The position numbers and the translations under genes were made by a program. Positions 8,381 through 17,103 of a stretch of DNA of 24,166 nucleotides are shown here, piece after piece; positions within the stretch are counted from its first letter, which is position 1; every line of letters starts with the position of its first letter. The notes under the pieces were generated by a model. That model saw only the letters and a list, made by a program, of their open reading frames with translations. It did not search any database and was not told the origin of the DNA. Source of the stretch: JAJPHC01 sp035255945 (lineage in GTDB: Bacteria; Acidobacteriota; Thermoanaerobaculia; Gp7-AA8); NCBI GenBank assembly GCA_035255945.1, contig DATEZA010000193.1, positions 1 through 24,166 of the forward strand, given 5' to 3'.

Positions 8381-8680
8381 GTCCGCGCGGTCTCCACGGT
8401 GGTGTAGGACAAGCTCTCAGCTTGTCCCCAGGGCGACAGAGCCGCGCGGTCTCCACCATCTTCTAACCTGGTGGTGTAGGACAAGCTCTCAGCTTGTCCC
8501 CCAGGGCGACAAAGTCCGCGCGGTCTCCACCATTTTCTAGCCTGGTGGTGTAGGACAAGCTCTCAGCTTGTCCCCAGGGCGACAAAGTCCGCGCGGTCTC
8601 CACCATCTTCAGCCTGGTGGTGTAGGACAAGCTCTCAGCTTGTCCCCAGGGCGACAAGCTGAGAGCTTGTCGTACACCAC
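8381..8680. repeat. Tandem array of 72-74 bp palindromic units plus one inverted copy
   Basis: Four direct copies of a unit contain the hairpin GGACAAGCT-loop-AGCTTGTCC at 8407-8427, 8479-8499, 8553-8573 and 8625-8645 (periods 72, 74 and 72), followed by a CAGGGCGACA...TCCGCGCGGTCTCCAC segment. The first copy is truncated at its left. A fifth copy, GACAAGCT...AGCTTGTC at 8653-8671, is in reverse orientation and ends the array. A second small stem, CCACCA...TGGTGG, links consecutive units. The array fills most of the gap between paralogs 3 and 2, so it would be transcribed if they are co-transcribed. No protein is convincing here. The remaining bases of the gap (8327-8380 and 8681-8744) show nothing recognisable. 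Confidence 0.9.
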
Positions 8681-8744
8681 GTTCGGCGAGACGCGGGCGT
8701 GCCGGTGATGGTCGCGTCTCCTGCGAGCGCGGCGGCGTGGAGAT

Positions 8745-11700
8745 CTAGCGCGAGGCGCGGCGGTGATTCGGCGTGTCGTTCACGATCGTGACGGCGCAGC
8801 TCGCGTTTGCGATCGTCGCGTTCTCCGCCGCGGAGAGCGTGACGGTGAACGACTCGTCGCCTTCTTTCAGCGCGTCGGGGAAGATCGTGACCGGCAGCGT
8901 CTTCGTCGTCTCACCCGGTGCGAACGTCAGCGTCGTGTCGATCGCGGCGTAATCGAGATCGGCGAGCGCGGAGCCGTTCGCGGTGGTGCAACGCACGCGC
9001 ACCGGAATCGTCGACGGTTGGGAGAGACGGATCTCCGCGCCGATCGTCGTGAGTCCCGATCGTTCGCCGGCCGATGCGTGATCGACGATCGACAGCACCG
9101 GACGCGATGTCGTCTCGTTGTCGATGATGGTGACCGCCGGCGTGGCGCGGAGGTTGTACGACGAGTCCGACAGCTCGACGGTGAAGCTCTTGTCGCCGTC
9201 AGCCGTGGTGTCGTCGTTGATCGGAATGTCGATCACCTGCGTTCCACCGGCGGGACCGAAGGTGAGCGTGCCGCTCTTCGCGACGTAATCGATGCCGCTC
9301 TTCGCGCTTCCGCCGTTCGTCGCCCAGTTGACGGAATACCCGTTCAGCGGCCGAGGTGCGAGCGAGACATCGATGTGCGCGACGCCGGCGTTTTCGTCGA
9401 CCGTCACGCCGTTCGCGAGCACGCGCGTCTGCACTTCGCCTTCGACGATGATGGTGACGAAGCGCGACTGCACGCTCGGGATATCGACCAGGATCCGGGC
9501 CGGCAGCGCGATGTTCCCCTGCGGAAACGAGAGCGGCACGATCTTCGTCGTTTCACCCGGCGCGAACACCACCACGCCCTGCTCCGTCGTCGCTCCGCTC
9601 GTCTGCCACACCACCGGGATCGGCAGCGAGGTCGCGCCGCTGAGCGTGAGCGCGAGCTGGATCGCCTTGCCCGCCATCACGACGGTGCGGCGATCGGGAC
9701 CGACGACATCGACCACCGGCGGCGGATCATCCTCGTGCACGACGACGACGAATTCCGTTCCCTCGCCGAGCGTGGCGGAGACGGGATCGGACAACCTGAC
9801 GTCGAACAGCGCGTACGAGGACCAGACCATGTCGTCGATCAGCGGGATGTCGATGGTGGCGAGGAGCTGTCCCGATGCGAACGTGACGACGCCGCTCGAC
9901 GGCACGAAGCGAGTGCCGGATGAACCGTCGCGATCGATCGTTTGATAGTGCACCGAGGCCGTACCGGTCGAGCCGCCGGTGCGGATCAGCGTGAGGTGTG
10001 CGGCCTTCGCGTTCTCCTTCACATCCCAGATGCCGTAGAGCGGCTGGATGACGCCGGCGCCGGTGTCGTCGAGCTCCGTACCGAGGCGCGCGGCGTAGAC
10101 GGGAACGGCATACGGGCCGCTACTTTGCGCCATGACGATCAGCACGTCGCCGCGGAGAAATCCCGCCGGATGTTCCGGCGAGTCACCGAGCTTCAACATC
10201 CCGTTCACAGACGTGATGAGCACGTTGTTGTACAGGTGATCGTCATCCTCGCCGCTCCGCAACAACATCTGCCAGGCGCCGGCGCCGGGACGAACCCAGA
10301 GTAACGACCACCGCAGGCCGTCGCGCGTCTGCAATGCGATCGATGAAACGTTGCCCGCCGCATCCTTGACGAATGTGTTCGATGGAAACGGCAGCGGGTC
10401 GACTGTCGCGTTGCCGTATGCGCTCAGCGAGTAATTGCCCGTCCCGATATCGACGACCGCAAACGCCGCCTCGGGGGTGATCATCGGCCAGCGCACGACG
10501 CCGTCGCCGTCATCGTCGGTGAGGAATTTGGCCGCGTACGTGAAGTCGCTGGACAGCCACGCGCTCTTTCCTTTCGGCGTGATCGTGGCCGAGGCCGAGT
10601 GCGCATCGAACGTGATCGCCGACGGCGGCTGCGGCACGCCGGTGACGGTCAAGGTCACCGGATCGGAGATCACCATCGGCGCCGGCGTGACGGCGGTTAC
10701 GGGCAGCGTCGCCGCGGCGCGCCGGTCGCGAAAATCGACGGTTGCGTGAATCTCAGTCGATGAGATGACCGTCGACGTCAGGCCGCCGCCGTTGACGCTC
10801 ACGATCGTTCCCGGAACGAAGCCGGAGCCGCGAACGACGAGATGGGATTTCGCGCCGCCCTGCACGGTTGCGGGCTCGACCGATGCGATCGCCGGTTTGC
10901 GATAGCGGATGTCGAGCGCGGTGCCGGTGATGTCTCCGCTGCCATACGTCGCGTCGCCGAGGTAACGGAAGTAAACCGAGTAGTTGTCTGCGGTCGGAGT
11001 GGTCCACGCCAGCGTGGCCTTGCCGTTGACGAGCGGCGCTGAACCGATGTTCGTGCCGCCGTTCCGGAACGTGATGGTGCCGGCCGGTGTGCCGCTGCCA
11101 CCGGCGGCGGTGGCGGTGATCGTCACCGGCTCGCCGAAGTAGGCGGGCTTCGGATCCTGGGTGATGGTGAACGTTGCGTCGGGCTTCCTGAGATCGGTGA
11201 CCGTGACATCGTTGCCGTCGCCGCCGTGATAGCTGACGCGGAATCGATTGAATGCGATGCCGCCCTCGGCGATGCCTTTGAACGTGCCGATGACCGGCTG
11301 CGCCGACGCGTTGCGGATCAGCACGACCGGTCCGGTCGCGAAGCTCGCGGGGAGGAGATCGAGCGTCGCATCGGCGAGATCAAGCACGCCGTTCAGATCG
11401 ATGAACGAGCCCGGCGAGTACGTGCTCGCACGTGCGCTGAGCGTCACGTCCGGGCCGAGGTGTACGTCGCTCGACGAGACGAGGCGATTGACGATTGCGC
11501 CGCCGGTCGCATGCAGCGATGCGACATTGCCGGCGATTTCGCCGCCGGTCATTTCGACGGCGCTCTTCGGTGTGCGCAGGTTTGCAGTGATTCCTTCGAT
11601 TTTCGCCGGCGCGGTGTAGTCGCCGCCCCACGACACGCTGCCTGCGCCGCGCAGCGTGATGCCGGAAGGAGGCACATCCACTTTGCCGGAAACACCGATC

Positions 11701-12518
11701 GACGCGTTCTGCGGAATGTCGAGGACGCTCTGGGTCAGGTGCAGGTTCGAATCGATCGAGACGCTCCTCGCTACCTCGAGCGCATCGACGGTGAGTGTCG
11801 GCACCGGCTGCTCCGATTGCGGGACGCTGATCCTCTCCGCCAGCTGCAGCGCGTGCAACGTTTCATCCGCATACAGCTGAAGCTCGCCCGATTCAGCGAG
11901 CGCGATCTGCGCGTCGTCCGCGATCTGATTCGGCGTGCTGACGATCAGCCGTTCCTGGAAGCCGAATTCCGAACGGAGATTGCCGGGCAGGGCGATCACG
12001 CCGGGCTTGTCTTTCTTCAGCGTGAGCGAGCCCTCCTGCTTCAGGACGGTTTCGCCGGTGTACGTGTTCGCATTCGGACCGCTGAAGATCGCAGCAGCAT
12101 TGACGACGAACACCTTTCCCGGTCCGCCGATCGCGCCGCGCAGATCGATCGGGCCGGCGGTCGACGAAAGCGTCAGCGATCCTTCGTCGCGGATGTCGCA
12201 GAAGATCCGGACGTCGTACGTCGAATCGATCGTGCTCTCTCCGCTGACGAGCAGCGGCTCGCCGAAGAGCGAGAAGCCCTGAAACGCGAACCGCAGCGTT
12301 TTGAAGCGCAGGTTCGGGACGTCGTTGAACACGTCGTAATGCGCGGCCCAGCCGTCGAACACGATCTCCGCATCGGGATCGTTCAGCGGCGAGCCGCCGC
12401 CCCAGTTCGCCGGATCGGAGATGCGGTTGTTCGCCGTTCCGAGCCAGACGTGCGTCGAGGCGAGAGCGGGCAGCGCGGCGAGGGCCACGCAGAGAGAGAG
12501 GACGATGGAGCGGAGCAT
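8745..12518 (-). CDS. Giant secreted Calx-beta/IPT protein, paralog 3
   Basis: 1257 residues from the ATG at 12518, with signal peptide MLRSIVLSLCVALAALPALA. It has the same architecture as paralogs 1 and 2 but is clearly more diverged: passenger-like region 22-440 with NTYTGETVL and the closing VSYHGGDGNDVTVTDLRKP; Ig-like module 444-535 (GTPAGTITF); IPT/TIG 537-620; shared unknown region 631-810 (SAWLSSDF, DDDGDGVVRW, LLWVRPGAGAW, LGDSPEHP); Calx-beta at about 828-928, 1033-1136 and 1137-1249, with a degenerate module between the first two. It ends NDTPNHRRASR, again a short basic tail after the last Calx-beta strand. The start is only 18 bp from a long inverted repeat and lacks a visible Shine-Dalgarno sequence. 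With 70 bp between it and the RND stop, read-through from the efflux operon is possible. Function is not known. Confidence 0.87.
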   Translation of the reverse strand: MLRSIVLSLCVALAALPALASTHVWLGTANNRISDPANWGGGSPLNDPDAEIVFDGWAAHYDVFNDVPNLRFKTLRFAFQGFSLFGEPLLVSGESTIDSTYDVRIFCDIRDEGSLTLSSTAGPIDLRGAIGGPGKVFVVNAAAIFSGPNANTYTGETVLKQEGSLTLKKDKPGVIALPGNLRSEFGFQERLIVSTPNQIADDAQIALAESGELQLYADETLHALQLAERISVPQSEQPVPTLTVDALEVARSVSIDSNLHLTQSVLDIPQNASIGVSGKVDVPPSGITLRGAGSVSWGGDYTAPAKIEGITANLRTPKSAVEMTGGEIAGNVASLHATGGAIVNRLVSSSDVHLGPDVTLSARASTYSPGSFIDLNGVLDLADATLDLLPASFATGPVVLIRNASAQPVIGTFKGIAEGGIAFNRFRVSYHGGDGNDVTVTDLRKPDATFTITQDPKPAYFGEPVTITATAAGGSGTPAGTITFRNGGTNIGSAPLVNGKATLAWTTPTADNYSVYFRYLGDATYGSGDITGTALDIRYRKPAIASVEPATVQGGAKSHLVVRGSGFVPGTIVSVNGGGLTSTVISSTEIHATVDFRDRRAAATLPVTAVTPAPMVISDPVTLTVTGVPQPPSAITFDAHSASATITPKGKSAWLSSDFTYAAKFLTDDDGDGVVRWPMITPEAAFAVVDIGTGNYSLSAYGNATVDPLPFPSNTFVKDAAGNVSSIALQTRDGLRWSLLWVRPGAGAWQMLLRSGEDDDHLYNNVLITSVNGMLKLGDSPEHPAGFLRGDVLIVMAQSSGPYAVPVYAARLGTELDDTGAGVIQPLYGIWDVKENAKAAHLTLIRTGGSTGTASVHYQTIDRDGSSGTRFVPSSGVVTFASGQLLATIDIPLIDDMVWSSYALFDVRLSDPVSATLGEGTEFVVVVHEDDPPPVVDVVGPDRRTVVMAGKAIQLALTLSGATSLPIPVVWQTSGATTEQGVVVFAPGETTKIVPLSFPQGNIALPARILVDIPSVQSRFVTIIVEGEVQTRVLANGVTVDENAGVAHIDVSLAPRPLNGYSVNWATNGGSAKSGIDYVAKSGTLTFGPAGGTQVIDIPINDDTTADGDKSFTVELSDSSYNLRATPAVTIIDNETTSRPVLSIVDHASAGERSGLTTIGAEIRLSQPSTIPVRVRCTTANGSALADLDYAAIDTTLTFAPGETTKTLPVTIFPDALKEGDESFTVTLSAAENATIANASCAVTIVNDTPNHRRASR

Positions 12519-12536
12519 TTTTTGGGGGCGGGGGCA

Positions 12537-12595
12537 GGTGTAGGACAGGCTCTCAGCCTGTCCCCCTGAGACAGGCTGAGAGCCTGTCCTACACC
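12537..12595. repeat. Head-to-head palindrome pair between RND gene and paralog 3
   Basis: Two copies of the short element in opposite orientation form 26-bp perfect arms (12537-12562 and 12570-12595) with a seven-base loop. Each arm is itself palindromic: GGACAGGCT...AGCCTGTCC. The sequence differs from the array at 8381-8680 by A-to-G in one strand of the stem and T-to-C in the other, so pairing is preserved. The outer GTGGTGTAG on the minus strand supplies the last two codons and the stop codon of the RND gene. It may end the efflux transcript, although no T-tract follows. Confidence 0.9.
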
Positions 12596-15500
12596 ACTGC
12601 TCCTTGGAACTCGGGGAGCTCTTCGCCGGCGGGCTCGCCCTCGTGCGCGCTGTGCGTGCGCGCGACGAGGACGTAGATCGACGGTACGACGAACAGCGTG
12701 AACGCGGTGCCGATGATCATGCCGCTGACGAGCATGATGCCGATGCTGTTGCGCGCGCCGGCGCCGGGGCCGTGCGCGAAGACGAGCGGGAGGTGACCGA
12801 CGACCGTCGCGGCCGTGGTCATCATGATCGGACGGAGTCGCGTGCCCGCCGACTCGATCACCGCTTCGAGCTTCGTACGGCCGAGCTCCTGCAGGTGATT
12901 CGCGAACTGCACGATGAGGATGCCGTTGCGCGAGATGAGTCCGACGAGCGTGATCAGTCCGACCTGACTGTAGATGTTGATCGAGGTCAGTCCGAGGAAT
13001 GAGAAGAGGAGCGAGCCTGCCAGCGCGAGCGGAACCGAGCCCGCGAGAATGATCAGCGGATCGCGGAACGATTCGAACTGCGCGGCGAGCACGAGGTAGA
13101 TCAGGATGCCGGACAGCAGGAAGACGCCGAGGAACTTGCCCCCTTCCTGGCGCAGCTGCCGCGATTCGCCCGCGTAGTCGAGCGTGTAGCCGCGCGGCAG
13201 GATCTTGTGCGCTTCGTCCTCGAGATAGCTGAGCGCCGTGTCGAGTGAGACGCCGGGCGGAATCGCGCCCTGGATGCGGACCGCGTTGAGCTGCTGGAAG
13301 CGCTTGAGGTCGCGCGGCTCGGTCGTGGTCTGAATCGTGGCGAACGTCGACAGCGGCACGAGCTTGCCGCCGGCGCCGCCGACGTAGATGTCGCCGAGCT
13401 GCTCCGGCGTGAGGCGATCCATCCGCTTCACCTGCGGAATGACTTTGTAGCTGCGGCCCTGGATGCTGAAGCGATTGACGTAGTTGCCGCCGAGGAGGAC
13501 GGAGAGATCGCGGCCGGCCTGCGCCATGTCGACGCCCTGCGCGCGGAGCTTGTCGCGATCGAACACCACGCGCGCCTGCGGCTGATCGAACTTCAGATCG
13601 GTGTCGGCGAACATGAACTTGCCGCTCTTGAACGCCTTCTGCACGAGCTGATTCGCGAACTCGGCGAGCTGCGCCGGCTCGGCGGTCGAGACGATCGCCA
13701 GATCGACCGGGAAGCCCTGATTGCCCGGCAGTGACGGCGGCGTCAGGATGATCGAGCGGATGCCCGGAATCTTCGACATCTCCTTCGACGCGGCGACCTG
13801 CAGATCGCGCGTGCTGCGCTTCCGCTCACTCGCAGGCTTGGCCACCATGCCGCCGAATCCGGAGGTCGGGAAAACGAGCTGGAACGTCGAGACGGTCTCG
13901 GGGAACGAGCGATAGACGGCGTCGATCTGTTTGGAGAAGAGCTTCGTCTGATCGATGGTCGCATTCGCCGGCGCCTGGATGATTCCGAACACGAAGTTCT
14001 GGTCCTCGGACGGCGCGAGCTCCTTCTGCGAAAACATGTAGAACGGAATGATCAGCAGCAGCACGAGTGCCCAGAGCGTGATGACCACCGGCCGGTACTT
14101 CAGCGTGCCGGTGAGCATCCGCTGATACATGCTGCGCACGCGTTCGAACTGATGGTTGATGAAGCCGGCGAAGCCTCTTTCGGTGTCCCCTTCGCGCAGC
14201 AGTTTCGAGCCCATCATCGGCGACAGCGTCAGCGCGACGATGCCGGAGATCAGCACCGATCCGGCGAGCGTGAACGCGAACTCGCGGAAGAGCGAGCCGG
14301 TGAGTCCGCCCTGCAACGCGACCGGCGTGTAGACGCTCGCGAGCGTGATGGTCATGGCGATGACCGGTCCGACGAGCTCGCGCGCTGCGTCGAGCGCCGC
14401 CTGGAACGGCGTCTTGCCCATGTGCATGTGCCGTTCGACGTTCTCGACCATGACGATGGCGTCGTCGACGACCAGTCCGACGGATAAGACGATTGCCAGC
14501 AGCGTGAGGAGGTTGATGGTGAAGCCGAACACGTTCATCAGCAGCACGGCGCCGATGAGCGAGATCGGAATGGCGACGACCGGGATGATCACGCCGCGCA
14601 TGGAGCCGAGGAACAGGAAGATGACGATGACGACGATCAGCAGCGTTTCGGCGAGCGTCTTGAGCACTTCGTTGATCGCGTCCTGGATGTATGCGGATGC
14701 GTCGTACGGAATGCCGACCGTCATGCCGGCGGGCAGCTGCGACTGGATCTCCGGCAGCACCGCGCGGACCTGCTTCATCACTTCGAGCGTGTTCGCGGTC
14801 GGCATCGGGAAGACGCCGATGAAGACGGCGTTCTGGCCGTTGAAGCTGACCTGCTGGTCGTAGTTTTCGGCGCCGAGGACGACGTCGGCGATGTCGCCGA
14901 GGCGCACGGCGGTGCCGTTCTGCTCCTTGACCACGAGCTGCTTGAACTCGTCCGTCGTCTGCAGGTTCGTGTTGGCGACGAGGTTGACCGAGGTCATCGT
15001 GCCCTTCGTGCTGCCGAGGGCGGAGAGGTAGTTGTTCGAGGCGAGCGCGTCGCGCACCTGCGACGGCGAGATGCCGAGCGACGCCATCTTTTCCGGCTTG
15101 AGCCAGACGCGCATCGCGAACGTGCGGTCGCCGAGGATGTCGGCGCGCTGCACGCCCGGAATCGCGCTGAGTTTTGGCTGCACGACGCGAGTCAGGTAGT
15201 CGGTGATCTGGTTCTGATCGAGATCGCTGGACGAGAAGCCGAGATAGCCCGACGCGAACTGGCTGTCCGCAGTCTGCAGCTGGATGATCGGCGCCTCGGC
15301 TTCCGGCGGCAGCTGGTTGCGCACCTGCGCGACCTTCGCCTGAATCTGCGTCAGGGCCGCGTTGGTGTCGTAGTTCAGCTTGAGGTGCACGGTGATCGTG
15401 CTGACGCCCTGCGAGCTCGACGAATCGAGATAGTCGATGCCTTCCGCGCCGGCGATCACGCGCTCCAGCGGCGCGGTGATGAAGCCGCGGACGAGATCCG

Positions 15501-15666
15501 CGTTCGCGCCGACATAGACGGTCGTGACGGCGACCGTCGCGATGTCGCTGCGCGGAAACTGCCGCACCGTCAGCGAGCGGATGGACTGCAATCCGCCGAT
15601 GAGAATGACGAGGTTGACGACGACCGCGAGGACGGGGCGTTTGATGAAGAGGTCGGTGATTTTCAT
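12589..15666 (-). CDS. RND efflux transporter permease (HAE-1/AcrB-type)
   Basis: An inner-membrane proton-driven pump of 1025 residues, the usual family length. The start MKITDLFIKRP at 15666 is the conserved family N-terminus; the frame extends 24 codons further upstream through repeat sequence, which is rejected. Visible features: TM1 from about residue 10; the porter-domain opening with SSSSQGVSTITVHLKLNYD; TM4 motif VGLVVDDAIVMVEN with the proton-relay aspartates D401 and D402; and TM10 motif LVGLISRNGILIVQFAN, where the conserved relay lysine (AcrB K940) is arginine (R913). The C-terminal end is AVV, whose codons lie inside the palindrome at 12537-12595. It sits 86 bp downstream of its membrane fusion partner. 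No TolC-like gene is in the window, so the channel must be encoded elsewhere. Substrates cannot be told from the sequence. Confidence 0.95.
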   Translation of the reverse strand: MKITDLFIKRPVLAVVVNLVILIGGLQSIRSLTVRQFPRSDIATVAVTTVYVGANADLVRGFITAPLERVIAGAEGIDYLDSSSSQGVSTITVHLKLNYDTNAALTQIQAKVAQVRNQLPPEAEAPIIQLQTADSQFASGYLGFSSSDLDQNQITDYLTRVVQPKLSAIPGVQRADILGDRTFAMRVWLKPEKMASLGISPSQVRDALASNNYLSALGSTKGTMTSVNLVANTNLQTTDEFKQLVVKEQNGTAVRLGDIADVVLGAENYDQQVSFNGQNAVFIGVFPMPTANTLEVMKQVRAVLPEIQSQLPAGMTVGIPYDASAYIQDAINEVLKTLAETLLIVVIVIFLFLGSMRGVIIPVVAIPISLIGAVLLMNVFGFTINLLTLLAIVLSVGLVVDDAIVMVENVERHMHMGKTPFQAALDAARELVGPVIAMTITLASVYTPVALQGGLTGSLFREFAFTLAGSVLISGIVALTLSPMMGSKLLREGDTERGFAGFINHQFERVRSMYQRMLTGTLKYRPVVITLWALVLLLIIPFYMFSQKELAPSEDQNFVFGIIQAPANATIDQTKLFSKQIDAVYRSFPETVSTFQLVFPTSGFGGMVAKPASERKRSTRDLQVAASKEMSKIPGIRSIILTPPSLPGNQGFPVDLAIVSTAEPAQLAEFANQLVQKAFKSGKFMFADTDLKFDQPQARVVFDRDKLRAQGVDMAQAGRDLSVLLGGNYVNRFSIQGRSYKVIPQVKRMDRLTPEQLGDIYVGGAGGKLVPLSTFATIQTTTEPRDLKRFQQLNAVRIQGAIPPGVSLDTALSYLEDEAHKILPRGYTLDYAGESRQLRQEGGKFLGVFLLSGILIYLVLAAQFESFRDPLIILAGSVPLALAGSLLFSFLGLTSINIYSQVGLITLVGLISRNGILIVQFANHLQELGRTKLEAVIESAGTRLRPIMMTTAATVVGHLPLVFAHGPGAGARNSIGIMLVSGMIIGTAFTLFVVPSIYVLVARTHSAHEGEPAGEELPEFQGAVV

Positions 15667-15670
15667 AAGT

Positions 15671-15749
15671 GAGTTGCTGGGTTGCTGAGTTGCTGGGTTA
15701 CTCGGTGGGCTGCACTCAGCAACCCAGGAACCCAGCAACTCAGTAACTC
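15671..15749. repeat. Inverted repeat of GTTGCTGAG/GGG units between MFP and RND genes
   Basis: The gap between the two efflux genes is almost filled by short iterations of GAGTTGCTGGGTT on one side and AACCCAGCAACTC on the other. The best perfect arms are 13 bp (15671-15683 and 15729-15741), with several alternative pairings because the units are themselves tandem. The resulting hairpin lies between stop and start codons on the same transcript and could set the ratio of the two proteins; that role is inference. Confidence 0.8.
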
Positions 15750-15752
15750 TTT

Positions 15753-16877
15753 CTAGCTATCTTCCGGTTTCGGCGCCGGGTTGTTCCCCGGCTGGACCGT
15801 GTTGTTGACGGTGACGGCGGCGCCGGGGCGGAGCTTGAAGACGCCCGACGTCACGACTTCCTCGCCCGGCTTCACGCCGGTGAAGACTCCGACCTGATCG
15901 CCGCGCGAGCCGCCGAGCTTCACGAACTGCTGGCGCACGCCGCGGAACGACTTGCCGTCCGGTCCCTTCACGTCTTCCACGATGAACACCGAGTCGCCGA
16001 ACGGCGCGTAGCTGATCGCCGATGCGGGGAGCGTGATCACCTCGTTGCTCGCGCCCTGTGGAAGCTTCGCCTCCACAAACATGCCGGGACGGAGCTTGCC
16101 GTCGGCGTTGTCGAACACGGCCTGCACGCGTACGTGGCGCGTTGCTTCATCGATGGTCGAATCGAGCGCGTTGATCCGGCCGGTCTGGTTGCCGCCGATC
16201 GCATCGGACGACACCTCGACCTGCGAGCCGGTTCTCAGCGCGCCGATCTCCTGCTGCGGGACGGTGAAGTTGACATAGGCCGGACGCAGCGACTGCAGCG
16301 ACACCACCGCTGCGCCACCTTCGAGGTATTGGCCGAGGTTCACCATGCGGATGCCGAGCACGCCGGAGAACGGCGCGCGGATCGTCTTGCGCTCGATCGT
16401 CGCTTTGATCTCGCCGACCTTCGCGTCGGCCTGCTTGAACTGCGCGGCCGTGCTGTCGAACGTTGCCTGGGGAATGATGCCGCCGGCGAGCATGCCTTTC
16501 GCGCGGTCGAGATCGACGCGCGAAAGCTCACGCTGCGCTTCGGCCGCGACGAGCTGGGCGCGCTCCTGTTTCGTATCGAGGCGGACGAGCACGTCGCCTT
16601 TGTTCACCGGCTTGCCGGAGACGAACGAGATCTCCTCGACCATACCCGGGAGGTCGGCACTGACCGTCACACCCTGAACGGCGGCGACGGTACCGATCGC
16701 GGAGAGCTTCGTCTGCCACGGCTCGGCTTTGGCGAGCACGGTCGTGACCGCTTCCGGCGGCGGCGCGTACATCGCGCCGGCGGCCATCGCCTTCTTGATC
16801 TGAATGAACTTCACTGAGCCGATCGCGGCCACAAAGGCGATCACGATCGCCAGCATCAACAGCATTCGCTTCATCAT
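15753..16877 (-). CDS. RND efflux membrane fusion protein (periplasmic adaptor)
   Basis: A 374-residue HlyD/AcrA-type adaptor linking the RND pump to an outer-membrane channel. An N-terminal membrane anchor spans about residues 5-24 and has no lipobox cysteine, so the protein is probably anchored by the helix. The first half of the lipoyl domain (ADLPGMVEEISFVSGKPVNKGDVLVRLD), a short alpha-hairpin, the second lipoyl half (KTIRAPFSGVLGIRMVNLGQYLE), a beta-barrel and a membrane-proximal domain (FKLRPGAAVTV) follow. The start at 16877 is favoured because GAGGTG lies six bases upstream (16889-16884); an ATG one codon downstream is possible, and a longer frame upstream was rejected. The gene is first of the efflux pair, preceded by a 277-bp leader with strong dyad symmetry. 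Confidence 0.93.
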   Translation of the reverse strand: MMKRMLLMLAIVIAFVAAIGSVKFIQIKKAMAAGAMYAPPPEAVTTVLAKAEPWQTKLSAIGTVAAVQGVTVSADLPGMVEEISFVSGKPVNKGDVLVRLDTKQERAQLVAAEAQRELSRVDLDRAKGMLAGGIIPQATFDSTAAQFKQADAKVGEIKATIERKTIRAPFSGVLGIRMVNLGQYLEGGAAVVSLQSLRPAYVNFTVPQQEIGALRTGSQVEVSSDAIGGNQTGRINALDSTIDEATRHVRVQAVFDNADGKLRPGMFVEAKLPQGASNEVITLPASAISYAPFGDSVFIVEDVKGPDGKSFRGVRQQFVKLGGSRGDQVGVFTGVKPGEEVVTSGVFKLRPGAAVTVNNTVQPGNNPAPKPEDS

Positions 16878-16921
16878 GCGAGACACCTCGATTGGAAAAG
16901 CATATCGGCAGGTAACACCAA

Positions 16922-17010
16922 TTCCGTTGTAAACAGTTCGTCGCGAAGCAGACGCCGGCTGTGACTCTCTACAAGGCGTAGAGATGGTCACAGCTTGATA
17001 TTCAACGGAA
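16922..17010. promoter_or_regulatory. Nested dyad symmetry upstream of the efflux operon
   Basis: An outer pair, TTCCGTTG (16922-16929) and CAACGGAA (17003-17010), encloses an inner pair, CTGTGACTCTCTAC (16959-16972) and GTAGAGATGGTCACAG (16978-16993), whose arms pair over 14 positions with a two-base bulge around a five-base loop. The structure lies 45-133 bases upstream of the MFP start. It could be an operator for a repressor such as a TetR or MarR member, or a structured 5' leader. No regulator gene lies next to it. No good promoter boxes could be assigned in 16878-17103. Confidence 0.45.
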
Positions 17011-17103
17011 CGCGCCGAATCGTTTGGCGATCCTACAGCGGCACCAGGCGAGATCGCTTTTCAATCGTGAAACATTTCGCGCGATGCGGGTGGGGGTGGA
17101 GAA

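Noticed and set aside
8381..8680. CRISPR array
   Set aside because: The 72-74 bp units are nearly identical throughout, with no variable spacers, the repeat contains two hairpins, and no cas gene is near.
12537..12595. Insertion-sequence terminal repeats
   Set aside because: No transposase lies between or next to the arms, and the loop is only seven bases; it is a self-contained palindrome.
15667..15738. Extended N-terminus for the RND pump
   Set aside because: The extra 24 codons come from the inverted-repeat sequence, and the family begins at MKITDLFIKRP.
12589..16877. Complete three-gene efflux operon with TolC-like channel
   Set aside because: The gene downstream of the pump is paralog 3 and the gene upstream of the adaptor is the PPDTNG-type secreted protein; no outer-membrane factor is present in the window.
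16878..16991. Extended N-terminus for the membrane fusion protein
   Set aside because: The extra residues lack family similarity, would place charged sequence before the anchor, and ignore the GAGGTG in front of the ATG at 16877.
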